From Aquimarina sp. ERC-38 (GTDB taxonomy: Bacteria; Bacteroidota; Bacteroidia; Flavobacteriales; Flavobacteriaceae), in contig NZ_CP098511.1 in assembly GCF_026222555.1 (NCBI RefSeq), positions 229,501 to 293,500 on the forward strand: a stretch of 64,000 bases of DNA, written 5' to 3'. The notes under the pieces were generated by a model. The model did not search any database, was not told the DNA's origin, and worked only from the letters and a program-made list of their open reading frames with translations. How positions within the stretch are numbered: position 1 is the stretch's first letter; each line of letters begins with the position of its first letter. Shown here one piece after another: positions 25,817 to 33,961 of this stretch. Both the position numbers and the translations under genes were made by a program.

Positions 25817-26266
25817 CTAGTGCACATCTTCTAATCTTTTAATTTTATTAAGTCCGCTTTCAATTTGACTTTTCTGATTCATTAGGATTGTTCTGGTACT
25901 CCCTGGCAGTGTAGTCTCATTCAATATATTTTGATATTCTTCAATAGCTGCTTTCTCCCCTCTGATGGATTCTTCCAGCATAGATTCTTCATTGTCTCCG
26001 CTAAATAAAGCTTTTACATCCATCCAGGCTCTATGTACACTTCCGGTTACACTTCCACCTTTGTCTACTTCCTGTCCCATATTTCTTATTTCGGACTTTA
26101 ATTGATGTCCGAAATCATAGCGTTCTTTTGCTTTTCTTTCAAAATATCCCTTTAAGGATGAATTATCAATATTTTCTGCTGCATTTTTAAAACCTTTTTC
26201 AGCATCATAGGTCTTTTCTAAAAGTTCATTTAACTTTGATCCTACTTCTTCCGTATACGTTTCCAT
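25817..26266 (-). CDS. PA2169-family four-helix-bundle protein
   Basis: A 149-residue all-helical protein. The pattern LNELLEKTYDAEKGFKNAAE, YFERKAKERYDFGHQLKSEI, GSVHRAWMDVKALFSG and EESIRGEKAAIEEYQNIL follows the PA2169/DUF2383 family, a ferritin-like four-helix bundle. The Glu and His residues at helix positions could bind a metal, but no activity is established. Relatives are abundant in stress and stationary phase proteomes. It is convergent with AraC paralogue 2 and diverges from the DUF2945 gene at 26488, consistent with a shared stress-induced control region. Confidence 0.88.
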   Translation of the reverse strand: METYTEEVGSKLNELLEKTYDAEKGFKNAAENIDNSSLKGYFERKAKERYDFGHQLKSEIRNMGQEVDKGGSVTGSVHRAWMDVKALFSGDNEESMLEESIRGEKAAIEEYQNILNETTLPGSTRTILMNQKSQIESGLNKIKRLEDVH

Positions 26267-26487
26267 AATATTATTATTTATTATTGTTATTCAGAGTAAA
26301 AATAAGCATCCCCCTAAGGCTTGATGCGTTCTTATCCCTTATAACTTAACTCAAATCCACATTTAACGTTATCTTAGTTATTTTTAAGACAAGTAGTTAG
26401 CATATGAGATAGTATTTTTTGTGAATGGGAGTTATCCTTCTTTCTCTTTTACGCAACTTTAAACTTTAATTATAAAATATTACGATT

Positions 26488-26703
26488 ATGATCAAGGAAG
26501 GAACAAAGGTAAAATGGAACTGGGGGAATGGTACAGCCGAAGGTAAAGTACAAAAAACATATACAAAGAAGGTCACAAAATCTATAGATGGCAATGATGT
26601 AACCCGAAACGGAGAAGAAGGAGATAAAGCTTTATATATTAAGCAAGAAGATGGAGACTATGTTTTAAAAAGTGAAAGTGAAGTAGAACGAGCAGATAAT
26701 TAA
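26488..26703 (+). CDS. DUF2945 (HVA1/TUDOR-type) small protein
   Basis: A 71-residue basic/acidic mixed protein. The start IKEGTKVKWNWGNGTAEGKV and the end DGDYVLKSESEVERA match the hypervirulence-associated TUDOR domain family DUF2945, a small beta barrel. The linker KSIDGNDVTRNGEEGDKALY is also usual. Binding target and role are unknown. It lies 22 nt before the YqaE/Pmp3 gene and probably shares its transcript. Confidence 0.88.
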   Translation: MIKEGTKVKWNWGNGTAEGKVQKTYTKKVTKSIDGNDVTRNGEEGDKALYIKQEDGDYVLKSESEVERADN

Positions 26704-26725
26704 AAACAAACTAAATTTTACAGAA

Positions 26726-26878
26726 ATGGCAATTACTACAGTAGTATTAAATATTCTTTTACCACCCCTGGCGGTGTTTTTAAAACACGGGTTAAGCGGT
26801 ACATTTTTAATCAGTTTAATTCTTACCGCAATAGGATGGCTTCCGGGCGTAATCCATGCGTTTATTGTGAACGATTGA
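26726..26878 (+). CDS. YqaE/Pmp3-family membrane protein
   Basis: A 50-residue protein with two membrane helices: MAITTVVLNILLPPLAVFLK and the second helix LISLILTAIGWLPGVIHAFI. The PP(L/V)AVFL(K)HG and W(L)PG(V)IHA motifs define the Pmp3/YqaE family, which in yeast, plants and bacteria helps keep membrane potential or ion balance under salt and cold stress. It follows DUF2945 and is closed by a terminator hairpin at 26908. Confidence 0.92.
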   Translation: MAITTVVLNILLPPLAVFLKHGLSGTFLISLILTAIGWLPGVIHAFIVND

Positions 26879-26907
26879 TAGATTGGTAAGTAAAGATATA
26901 ACTCATT

Positions 26908-26943
26908 ATAAATCCGGGTTTGCTCACAGCAGGTTCGGATTTA
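26908..26943 (+). terminator. Terminator hairpin after YqaE
   Basis: TAAATCCG and its complement CGGATTTA enclose a partly paired GGTTTGCT/AGCAGGTT stem, followed by TTGTTTT. It also lies 3' of the minus-strand AI-2E gene and may serve both. Confidence 0.65.
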
Positions 26944-26977
26944 TTGTTTTATAGCCGACAATATTGTTTTTGAACTG

Positions 26978-28009
26978 CTACAATTCTTCTGCGCCGTTTG
27001 CTGCTGGTTTGCCATATTCTGATTTGTAAATCTGTACTACAATCAAGAATAAACTGATTAGAAGCGGACCAAAAATTAATCCAATAAAACCAAATAAAGG
27101 TACTCCGACAATTACTCCGATAAGGGTGATAATAGGGTGTACATTATCTAGTTTACGTAATACGTACAGACGTACAATATTATCCGAAGATCCTACAATT
27201 ACTAATCCGTAAATTAAAATTCCCCAGGCTCTAAAAATTTCACCAGATGAATGGGTTAAAATAAATACAGGTAAAATTCCGATAATTGTTCCCACAAAAG
27301 GAATCATACTACCTACGGTTACAATAACAAACCAGAAAAACGGATCTTTTATCCCAAAGATCAGAAAGCCAATTAAAGCGACAATCCCCTGTACAATAGC
27401 TACCGTAGGGATACCTAATGCATTGGAACGTACCATCTTTTGACTTTCTTTACCAATAATCTTTAAGTTATCAGTATTGATTGGTATATATTCAAATAGC
27501 GACTCCCTTAACTGACTGCGATTGGTAAACATGTAATACAGTAAAAAATACATGATTCCCACAGAAATAAATACATTGAATGTACCTCCCGCAAAGTTTT
27601 GCAAGTTACCGGAAAGCCAGTTGGCAATAGCACCCGGATCTATAGAACTACTTAAATCGTAATGTACTTTATCTTCAAAAGTAGAAAGGCGTTTTTGTAC
27701 CGCACGTGCTACCTCTTCGAAATTCTGTACTACGTTACCCACCTTGTTTCCAAGCATTAGAATGATCGCTACTACCGGAACTAGTATTCCGATAAAAGAA
27801 ACTAATAATAAGGTAATAGCGGCAAGGTCTGCATTCCAACCTTTCTGTACCAGCTTTACCATCCAACCCCTTAGCAATACATATATGGTAATTGCTCCCA
27901 GAATACCAGAGAGATAGGGTAAAATCTCACGAAAAATTAACCATCCGATTAAAAATATTAAGGATAGAATAAAGACTTGTCTGATCACACCCGGACTAAT
28001 GCTTCTCAT
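26978..28009 (-). CDS. AI-2E family transporter (PerM/YdiK-like)
   Basis: A 343-residue inner-membrane protein with about eight helices. Two N-terminal helix pairs surround a soluble loop (about residues 80-140). The later helices include GIVALIGFLIFGIKDPFFWF, then the family hallmark SMIPFVGTIIGILPV, and finally GVIVGVPLFGFIGLIFGPLL. Members export autoinducer-2 or act as ion or solute antiporters; specificity cannot be read from sequence. The gene stands alone between stress-type genes. Starting at ATG 28009 gives RSISPGVIRQVFILS and then the first helix at once, the normal layout. Confidence 0.9.
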   Translation of the reverse strand: MRSISPGVIRQVFILSLIFLIGWLIFREILPYLSGILGAITIYVLLRGWMVKLVQKGWNADLAAITLLLVSFIGILVPVVAIILMLGNKVGNVVQNFEEVARAVQKRLSTFEDKVHYDLSSSIDPGAIANWLSGNLQNFAGGTFNVFISVGIMYFLLYYMFTNRSQLRESLFEYIPINTDNLKIIGKESQKMVRSNALGIPTVAIVQGIVALIGFLIFGIKDPFFWFVIVTVGSMIPFVGTIIGILPVFILTHSSGEIFRAWGILIYGLVIVGSSDNIVRLYVLRKLDNVHPIITLIGVIVGVPLFGFIGLIFGPLLISLFLIVVQIYKSEYGKPAANGAEEL

Positions 28010-28146
28010 AATAATTCTGGTTGGATTTATTCAAATGTAAAGAATAAAAACGGCTTAAAAACTTTTGTAATGGAAACGGTTAATAAAATTTGGAAAGCAG
28101 TTATCATAAGCATTAAAAGCCTCTTATTTTTATAAAAAATTAAATT

Positions 28147-28293
28147 ATGAAATCATCATCCGTATTTGGTTTAGCCTCATTTTTATTTAGTAAAAGAAAA
28201 TATAAATTTGCCCTGGTCGGCATGCAATTTGCCTATTTGGGGTATAAAATGTTGAAGAAAAAAAGAGCTGCTAAGGCTGTAAGCCATCGATAG
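28147..28293 (+). CDS. Small basic membrane-associated protein (48 aa)
   Basis: ATG at 28147 opens 48 codons: a hydrophobic, Ser-rich start (SSSVFGLASFLFS), the basic stretch KRKYKF, a second hydrophobic segment (ALVGMQFAYLGYKML) and a basic tail (KKKRAAKAVSHR). The codon use is like its neighbours. No family is recognised. The promoter would share the gap with the divergent AI-2E gene. Confidence 0.55.
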   Translation: MKSSSVFGLASFLFSKRKYKFALVGMQFAYLGYKMLKKKRAAKAVSHR

Positions 28294-28323
28294 TTTACCA
28301 GTTTGTTTCTATATTGAATTCCC

Positions 28324-28374
28324 CATTAGTGTACGGTAAAAATTTAAGAATTGCCTACAGACAGACAGGTCGCT
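28324..28374 (+). repeat. Left-end fragment of family 1 MITE
   Basis: The 51 bases from CATTAGTGTACGGTAAAAAT to ACAGACAGGTCGCT align with the first ~51 bases of the intact element at 36372 (including its GACGGACAGGTTGCT). The homology stops abruptly in TTTAAATTG, 20 nt before the end of the topoisomerase gene. It is a truncated copy. Confidence 0.6.
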
Positions 28375-28393
28375 TTAAATTGATACTCCGTAG

Positions 28394-29485
28394 TTACTTT
28401 AAAAATTCCGGGGTATAGGAAGATAGCATTTCTAAGATAATGGTTTCGGTAACTGTAAAATTAGGTTCGGTTTGCGTAAGCTGATCGTGCTTGTCGAAAT
28501 ACGTTGCAATAGAGCCGTTCATATATGAATTTACAACGTGCGGATGTACGTAGTATTTTCGACATACATTTCGGGTATTTCCTAACTCTTTGGCTGCCGT
28601 GTCAAATCCTATTAAAGCATTTTTATGTGCTTCTTTTTCATTACCAGTGATTCCAAGTTCTAAGACAGCATTAAAGAAAACTACGGTAGCCGCCCAGGTC
28701 CTGAAATCTTTAGCGGTAAAGAGATCACCGCTAATATCATGAATATACTCATTGATCATTCCGCTTTCCACACTATGCTTTTCTCCTTCTTCATCATAAT
28801 ATTGAAATAATTCCCACCCGGGAATTTCTTCGCATTTATTGACAAGTTTTACCAGTTTCTTGTTTTTTAACGAAATAGAGTGCTTCTTTCCTTTTTTACC
28901 TACAAATTCGAACTTCATTTTGTTCTTCATTAAGGTAACATGACGGGTACGTAAGGTTGACAGGCCGTAGGTTTTATTTCTTTTGGCGTATTGTTCATTT
29001 CCAATCCGGATATGAGTTTCTTCCATTAACCTGATAATTAATGCTAGAATTTTATTTTTAGGAAAACCTGGTAATTGCAGATCCTGATCAACCTGTTCTC
29101 TAATATTGGGTAGCTTCTTACCAAAAGCGGTCATTTTAAAGAATTTGGTTTGATTTCTAATCTTACTCCACATGGGGTGGTACCGATATTGTTTTCGGTT
29201 TTTAAGATCCCGGCCTACCGCTTGTAAATGTCCGTTATTTAAAGCTGCAATTCGGACGTTAGTCCAGGCAGGCGGAATCACCAGACTTTTAATACGATCC
29301 AGGTCATTACTTTTAGACAGCTTCTTTCCGTTAAAGTAGTATTCAAAATCATCATCTTTCTTTTTCCGAAGAATCGAAAGCTTATCATCATTAACATAAA
29401 TCAAATCCAATTGATCAATTACCTCTTCAGGATGGGTAATCAATTTTTTTATAAACTTTGGATTATTTATAACCGATGTATTCAT
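28394..29485 (-). CDS. DNA topoisomerase IB (poxvirus-like)
   Basis: A 363-residue type IB topoisomerase, which relaxes supercoils through a 3'-phosphotyrosyl bond. The N-terminal domain contains LVIPPAWTNVRIAA and HLQAVGRDLKNRKQYRYHP. The catalytic domain shows EETHIRIGNEQYAKRNKTYG (first Arg), LSTLRTRHV with KMKFEFVGKKGK (Lys loop), KDFRTWAAT (second Arg) and NVCRKYYVHPHVV, where a Tyr of the YY pair is the nucleophile. Length fits the bacterial minimal form. In this region it stands with stress-type genes; a role in supercoiling under stress is plausible but not shown. Confidence 0.93.
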   Translation of the reverse strand: MNTSVINNPKFIKKLITHPEEVIDQLDLIYVNDDKLSILRKKKDDDFEYYFNGKKLSKSNDLDRIKSLVIPPAWTNVRIAALNNGHLQAVGRDLKNRKQYRYHPMWSKIRNQTKFFKMTAFGKKLPNIREQVDQDLQLPGFPKNKILALIIRLMEETHIRIGNEQYAKRNKTYGLSTLRTRHVTLMKNKMKFEFVGKKGKKHSISLKNKKLVKLVNKCEEIPGWELFQYYDEEGEKHSVESGMINEYIHDISGDLFTAKDFRTWAATVVFFNAVLELGITGNEKEAHKNALIGFDTAAKELGNTRNVCRKYYVHPHVVNSYMNGSIATYFDKHDQLTQTEPNFTVTETIILEMLSSYTPEFLK

Positions 29486-29529
29486 CTAAGTAAGAAACGA
29501 TTTATAAACTATAAAGAGGTGCTAATACC

Positions 29530-29563
29530 CAATAAAAAAGGCTTCTATTACATAGAAGCCTTC
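29530..29563 (-). terminator. Terminator of the acidic lipoprotein gene
   Basis: AAGGCTTCTA and TAGAAGCCTT form a perfect 10-bp stem with a short loop. Read on the minus strand, it is followed by TTTTTTATT, a good U-run. It closes the gene ending at 29582 and insulates the topoisomerase gene. Confidence 0.8.
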
Positions 29564-29581
29564 TCAACTAAAAAATCAATT

Positions 29582-30187
29582 TTAGTTTAATGATAATTTA
29601 TTTTCGTCTTTTTTATAAATTGTCTTTCCATTTTTAAGATTACTCTTATAACTAGCAATATCCGAAACATACTTATACCTGGAATTAAAGACTCGGTCCG
29701 GACGCTCTCCATTAATAATATACTTTACATTTAAGTCTTCAGGAGCGTTTAATACTACCTGATCCGATACTCTTAATTTTTGATCTCCGATCTCCTGATC
29801 CAATTCTTCCAATTCTGAAAAAACATACAAATTTTTCTCTGTTGCTACGATTTCTTTGATATCAATTTTATGTTCTTTCCCGGTAACTTCGGCTTCTACT
29901 GCTAAGGTCATTTCTTCTTTATTACCATCTGCATCTGGCATATCTACATCCACATAAGGTACCTCAACTTCTTCTTCTTCCATGACCACTACTACTTTGG
30001 GTACTTTTACCGTAGTGGTTCGGGTTCCTACTTCAACATCTGCCCAGTCTACGTCAAAAGTAGGCAATTGCCCCGGATCCGCATCCACATCCACGTCTAC
30101 ATCTGGTAATTTAGCTTGTTGTTTCTGATCAATATCACAACCTGTTAATAATAGCCCGATCGCTAATGTTCCTAAAATCTTATTCAT
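29582..30187 (-). CDS. Acidic repeat-bearing lipoprotein
   Basis: A 201-residue product with a lipoprotein signal (MNKILGTLAIGLLLTGC; Cys at 17). The mature part starts with alternating Asp/Val (LPDVDVDVDADPGQLP), continues through KVPKVVVVMEEEEVEVPYVD, and ends in a more ordered, charged domain (about residues 95-200) with two Tyr/Lys-rich strands. No family is recognised. The acidic alternation suggests a beta structure or cation binding, but that is a guess. It is transcribed alone, between topoisomerase IB and the DUF2254 gene. Confidence 0.7.
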   Translation of the reverse strand: MNKILGTLAIGLLLTGCDIDQKQQAKLPDVDVDVDADPGQLPTFDVDWADVEVGTRTTTVKVPKVVVVMEEEEVEVPYVDVDMPDADGNKEEMTLAVEAEVTGKEHKIDIKEIVATEKNLYVFSELEELDQEIGDQKLRVSDQVVLNAPEDLNVKYIINGERPDRVFNSRYKYVSDIASYKSNLKNGKTIYKKDENKLSLN

Positions 30188-30390
30188 AACTTTCGTTTTA
30201 ATTTTATATTTCTAATTTTTTAATACAAACCTATGTGAATTTAGAATAGAAGAAGTATTCATTTCCCGATAATATTAACTGTTATAATCTACACGATTGC
30301 GAATAGCGAGGTCATCTAAAAAAAGCTTTGAAGTTAGCTTTTAAAAGTATCGGAATAATAATTATAAGGAGTCAGACCTACCTTTAACCA

Positions 30391-31683
30391 ATGATAAAAC
30401 TCTATAAATATCTGGAGAAGTATACGAAACATGTTATAAAGAGTATTGCTTTCTTTCCAGTGTTAATCAGCCTTAGTTTCCTTATAATTAGCTTTTTACT
30501 TTTTTATCTTGAGGATATAACTTTTATTAAAGAAATTAAAGAAGAAGCTCCCTATTTATTTATACAAAATATAGATACGGCAAGAACTGCGTTATCTATT
30601 ATCATCGGTGGAATATTATCCCTTACCGTCTTTAGTTTCTCTATGGTAATGGTAGTATTAGGCCAGGCATCTGCTAATTTTTCACCCAGATTACTTCCAG
30701 GACTTATTTCAGATAAAAAGCACCAGGTCATTTTAGGGTTCTACATAGGCACTTTACTATTTAGCATTACTACTTTACTGTTTATAGGAGCAGATACGGC
30801 AGAAAAATTTAACCATGGAATTTCTGTTACCCTGAGTACGGTGCTTTGCTTTATATGCGTTGGCCTTTTTGCTTATTTTATACATACCATTTCCCGAAAT
30901 ATTCAAATTGATAGTATTACAGAATCTATTTATAAAAAAAGCCTCTTTAACTTTAAAAAAAAGCTATCAGAAGAGCATAATTACCTGGCAACCTCTGCAA
31001 ATGTAAATACAAAAAACTGGATACCTATTACCAGTGATAAAACTTCATATTTCAGGGGGTTCTCAACTGGATTTTTAAGTAAAGAAATTAAGGATAAAGC
31101 TACCTCTATTGAAGTACAACCTTATATCGGTCAACACGTATGGACCGGAAATGTCATTCTTAAAGTAAAAGACCCGCTTTCTGAAAAGGAAAGAGAGTTA
31201 TTGAAAGCAGGACTCTTATATTCTGATGACCGCTTAGAAGGTGATAATGTATTGAGTGGTCTGATTAAATTGAGTGAGGTGGCGGTTAAAGCCTTATCCC
31301 CCGGAATTAACGACCCCGGTACCGCCATTGATGCCATTGCAAAAATAACCAGGATCCTCGAACATTCTCTGGCCATTGCTTTACAGAAAATTTATAAAGT
31401 TAAAAATGGAAATTTAATCGTAATTCAGAATCATATCGCTACCGATGAAATTATGCGCCTGGTCATTCAACCCATTCGCCATTACGGCAAAGAAGATGTA
31501 TTGGTCACGCACACCCTGGTTGCTTCCCTTTTTAGTATTACCCGTAATGCCAATATCCGAAAAGAAGAAAAACAAAGTATCCGGATCGAATTACAAAATA
31601 TTAAAGATTCCATAAAAAAACACGTAGAAAGCAAGTCAGATCAGGATCGAATCCTATCTTTATTTGAAGATTCAAAAAATTAA
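30391..31683 (+). CDS. DUF2254 family membrane protein
   Basis: A 430-residue protein with four N-terminal membrane helices (about residues 20-42, 65-92, 112-133 and 148-170) and a soluble C-terminal domain. Family hallmarks include FSFSMVMVVLGQASANFSPR after the second helix, and VKALSPGINDPGTAIDAI at about 300-318, the best-conserved DUF2254 motif. The function is unknown; the layout suggests a channel or sensor. It ends 3 nt before the DUF2652 gene, so the two are translated as a pair. Confidence 0.9.
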   Translation: MIKLYKYLEKYTKHVIKSIAFFPVLISLSFLIISFLLFYLEDITFIKEIKEEAPYLFIQNIDTARTALSIIIGGILSLTVFSFSMVMVVLGQASANFSPRLLPGLISDKKHQVILGFYIGTLLFSITTLLFIGADTAEKFNHGISVTLSTVLCFICVGLFAYFIHTISRNIQIDSITESIYKKSLFNFKKKLSEEHNYLATSANVNTKNWIPITSDKTSYFRGFSTGFLSKEIKDKATSIEVQPYIGQHVWTGNVILKVKDPLSEKERELLKAGLLYSDDRLEGDNVLSGLIKLSEVAVKALSPGINDPGTAIDAIAKITRILEHSLAIALQKIYKVKNGNLIVIQNHIATDEIMRLVIQPIRHYGKEDVLVTHTLVASLFSITRNANIRKEEKQSIRIELQNIKDSIKKHVESKSDQDRILSLFEDSKN

Positions 31684-31686
31684 ACT

Positions 31687-32292
31687 ATGGATGTAGCAAA
31701 ACCAACGCTTATATGTATTCCTGATATTAGCGGGTTTACCCAATTTATGAGCGATACGGATATTGAGCTAAGTGCCAGGGTAATCCCTTCTTTACTTAAT
31801 AAAGTTATTTATGCGAATACCATTGGCTTAAAAGTTTCGGAGATTGAAGGAGATGCTATTCTATTTTATAAAACGGGAGAATTACCCACCTTTGAAACTT
31901 TAGTCAATCAATGTCGTAAATTTTACACGGATTTTTACCAGCAATTGGCAGTGCTTAAAAAGAATTACGAACATAAAACCGATGATATCTTTCCGGACCT
32001 ATTAGGTTTAAAAATCATTTTACATTACGGGAATGAGGTAAGTGCCGTACCTATTGGAAAAAATATAAAATTGATGGGGGAAGATGTTATTATTGCACAT
32101 CGTTTATTAAAAAATAAAATTAAGATTGACGAATACATCCTTTTATCCGAAGACCTTCTGGCTCAATATAAAGAGGAAGAAATACAGAGCAACTTTGAAT
32201 GGGCTCGTTTATTGACGAAGGATACTGCTTATGAACATATCGGATCCGTTAGTTACCGGTATATCAACCTAGAACCTTTAATAGAAAATTAA
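31687..32292 (+). CDS. DUF2652 protein resembling a class III nucleotide cyclase
   Basis: A 201-residue soluble protein. CIPDISGFTQFM (Asp13) and SEIEGDAILFY (Asp56) match the two metal-binding Asp segments of class III adenylate/guanylate cyclases, with the usual 43-44-residue spacing. HYGNEVSAVPIG, LMGEDVIIAHRLL and EYILLSEDLL continue the same alignment. In that alignment the transition-state Asn (VNxAxRL) becomes Ile while the Arg four residues later remains, so it may bind nucleotide or metal without full cyclase activity. It lies 3 nt after the DUF2254 gene. DUF2652 membership is a confident recall; the cyclase comparison is made from motifs here. Confidence 0.82.
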   Translation: MDVAKPTLICIPDISGFTQFMSDTDIELSARVIPSLLNKVIYANTIGLKVSEIEGDAILFYKTGELPTFETLVNQCRKFYTDFYQQLAVLKKNYEHKTDDIFPDLLGLKIILHYGNEVSAVPIGKNIKLMGEDVIIAHRLLKNKIKIDEYILLSEDLLAQYKEEEIQSNFEWARLLTKDTAYEHIGSVSYRYINLEPLIEN

Positions 32293-32460
32293 ATACTACT
32301 CCCTTCCTACATACTAAGCATGTCTAACCTGCCTTTAAATCTCAAATATGTTTGTGATTATAGCCAAACGTATTTAGAAATCGATATCTCCCGAATAATT
32401 AAATTAATATCCTAATGATATGGGTTAATAGCATTAGCTAAGGCTTGTTATTTTTACAAT

Positions 32461-32535
32461 GAAGTGATTTAACCTTTTCTGATTGAAGTGAAAAAGAACA
32501 TTTTGCAGCCAATTGAGAAAAGTTTAAACAACTTC
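32461..32535 (+). mobile_element. MITE-like element, family 2, short copy
   Basis: A 75-bp element with ends GAAGTGATTTAACCTTTTC and, reverse-complemented, GAAGTTGTTTAAACTTTTC (16 of 19 agree). AAT lies directly on both sides, a possible 3-bp target duplication. Its core TGAAAAAGAACATTTTGCAG recurs in the longer copy at 37815-37975. It lies 30 nt before the dps start codon, so it probably supplies part of the dps leader or promoter. Confidence 0.6.
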
Positions 32536-32565
32536 AATAATCATTTAAATACTAAATAAAAACTT

Positions 32566-33081
32566 ATGAATTATTTAAACCTAAACGAAGAACAAATATC
32601 AAGTGTTACCTTAGAACTAAATATCCTTCTTGCCGATTATAATTTATATTATCAAAAATTACGTGGTTATCATTGGAATATTTTGGGAAAAAGCTTTTTT
32701 GATCTTCATGAAAAGTTTGAAGAAATGTATGATGATGCCAAGTTAAAGGTTGATGAAATCGCAGAACGGGTACTTACTTTAGGACAACATCCGGTAAGTC
32801 AGTTCAGTGCCTACCTGGAAATGTCAAATTTAAAAGAAAAATCTCCTTTAGTTTCAGATAAAGAAATGGTTGAGGACTTAATTACCGATCATGGTAAAAT
32901 ACTGAACCAGATGCGTACAGTCATTGAAAAAGCAGATGCTGCCGGTGATGAAGGTACTATAGATTTGATTGGAGCTTATATTCGAGAATTAGAGAAGTTC
33001 AGCTGGATGCTTAATGCCTGGTATAAAAATACAAATGATACTTTAAAAACTTCTTCTATGGAGCAAGCTAAATCTTATTAA
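32566..33081 (+). CDS. dps: Dps-family ferritin-like DNA-protection protein
   Basis: A 171-residue Dps. The intersubunit ferroxidase ligands are all present with canonical spacing: H36 (GYHWN), H48 (FDLHEKFEEMY), D63 and E67 (KVDEIAERV). The rest keeps the four-helix pattern and the late KFSWMLNAWYK helix. Dps dodecamers oxidise Fe(II) with H2O2, store iron and shield DNA in starvation and oxidative stress. There is no long basic tail, so DNA binding may be weak. A family 2 MITE occupies the upstream region. A secreted-protein gene follows 51 nt later. Confidence 0.93.
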   Translation: MNYLNLNEEQISSVTLELNILLADYNLYYQKLRGYHWNILGKSFFDLHEKFEEMYDDAKLKVDEIAERVLTLGQHPVSQFSAYLEMSNLKEKSPLVSDKEMVEDLITDHGKILNQMRTVIEKADAAGDEGTIDLIGAYIRELEKFSWMLNAWYKNTNDTLKTSSMEQAKSY

Positions 33082-33132
33082 GACTAGGCTTCAATAAACA
33101 CTATTTTTTATTATTTATTAAACAAAATACTT

Positions 33133-33603
33133 ATGAAATATCTTAGCGTCGTATTTCTAGCGCTTTTTATTGTTTTTTCTACTTACGGACAAACATCTGA
33201 AAAGCCGGTGGATAAAGTAAGCACCTCAACCGTATATACCTTTAATTATAAAAAAGGTTCCTCTTCTATACCATATAAAATTACTACTTTTAAAAAGAAA
33301 GTGTCGCCCATTAAGTTAGAAAACGAAGATGAGAAGAAGGTAAATTATAATCAGGAAGATACTCCGGACTATGTGACTAAATTAGTACATGTAGACCACA
33401 TGGTGGATGATACGCTAGACCAGTTCATCGTATTGAAATATATTGAAGAGAATGCAGATAGCTTTGAGGCTGAACCTACAGATAAAGGTTTTATTATGCT
33501 TGTGGATGGAAAGCAGGCAGAATATATTTTTGGAGAAGGTATTTTCTTTTCGGATAAAGAAAATAAGGATTTCTTTATAGTAAATGAATTTGCTTCTTTA
33601 TAG
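33133..33603 (+). CDS. Small secreted protein, function unknown
   Basis: A 156-residue product with a clear signal peptide (about residues 1-19, LSVVFLALFIVFSTYG). The mature part is rich in Lys, Asp and Glu, with two beta-like halves around YTFNYKKGSSSIPYKIT and DEAEPTDKGF-like segments. No motif of a known enzyme is visible and no family is recognised. It follows dps by 51 nt and is closed by a strong terminator. Confidence 0.65.
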   Translation: MKYLSVVFLALFIVFSTYGQTSEKPVDKVSTSTVYTFNYKKGSSSIPYKITTFKKKVSPIKLENEDEKKVNYNQEDTPDYVTKLVHVDHMVDDTLDQFIVLKYIEENADSFEAEPTDKGFIMLVDGKQAEYIFGEGIFFSDKENKDFFIVNEFASL

Positions 33604-33652
33604 TCTATAAAGAGTAACTATCAATAATTACTATTTTGTTTTATTTTAAATG

Positions 33653-33683
33653 GATAAGCCCGCTTGATTAAAGCGGGCTTATC
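33653..33683. terminator. Strong GC-rich terminator hairpin
   Basis: GATAAGCCCGCTT and AAGCGGGCTTATC form a 13-bp stem with a 5-nt loop. It separates the convergent genes ending at 33603 and 33750 and is one of the most stable structures in the window. Confidence 0.85.
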
Positions 33684-33749
33684 GTTTATAGTTTGTCATC
33701 TGATAATTAGCAATTAGTAAGATCTCTTCTTTAAAATCTTACTAACTTT

Positions 33750-33953
33750 TTATTTAAAAATTCGTTTTATAATGTATAGAATACCGTATTTCTTTACAAA
33801 TCCTAATACGGTATTTACCCATTGAGGGGGCATAACGCTTTCTTGCAAGTCATGCTTGGTATACTTTAATTCTTCGAGTGCTATCTGTCTTTGCAAATTA
33901 AGGGTTTTTAAGTCTTGATCGATATCCTTAAAGCTAGTGTAAATTCTTACCAT
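33750..33953 (-). CDS. DUF6327 family small protein
   Basis: A 67-residue protein. The opening MVRIYTSFKDIDQDLKTLNL, the middle LKYTKHDLQESVMPP and the hydrophobic end GFVKKYGILYIIKRIF fit the DUF6327 family. It follows the holin-like gene by 8 nt as the third gene of a YtxH/holin-like/DUF6327 run seen in many Bacteroidota. The middle acts as a helix-rich linker and the end as a membrane-binding tail. Function is unknown. Confidence 0.8.
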   Translation of the reverse strand: MVRIYTSFKDIDQDLKTLNLQRQIALEELKYTKHDLQESVMPPQWVNTVLGFVKKYGILYIIKRIFK

Positions 33954-33961
33954 AATTTTTA

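Noticed and set aside
29900..30115. Short direct repeats that might suggest a CRISPR-like array
   Set aside because: They are codon repeats for alternating Asp/Val and Glu in an acidic lipoprotein, without spacers of regular size.
31687..32292. DUF2652 protein as the missing Pycsar cyclase for the HD-Pycsar fusion
   Set aside because: It lies 20 kb from the fusion gene, is co-translated with DUF2254, and its transition-state Asn position seems to be Ile, so a functional pair is not supported.
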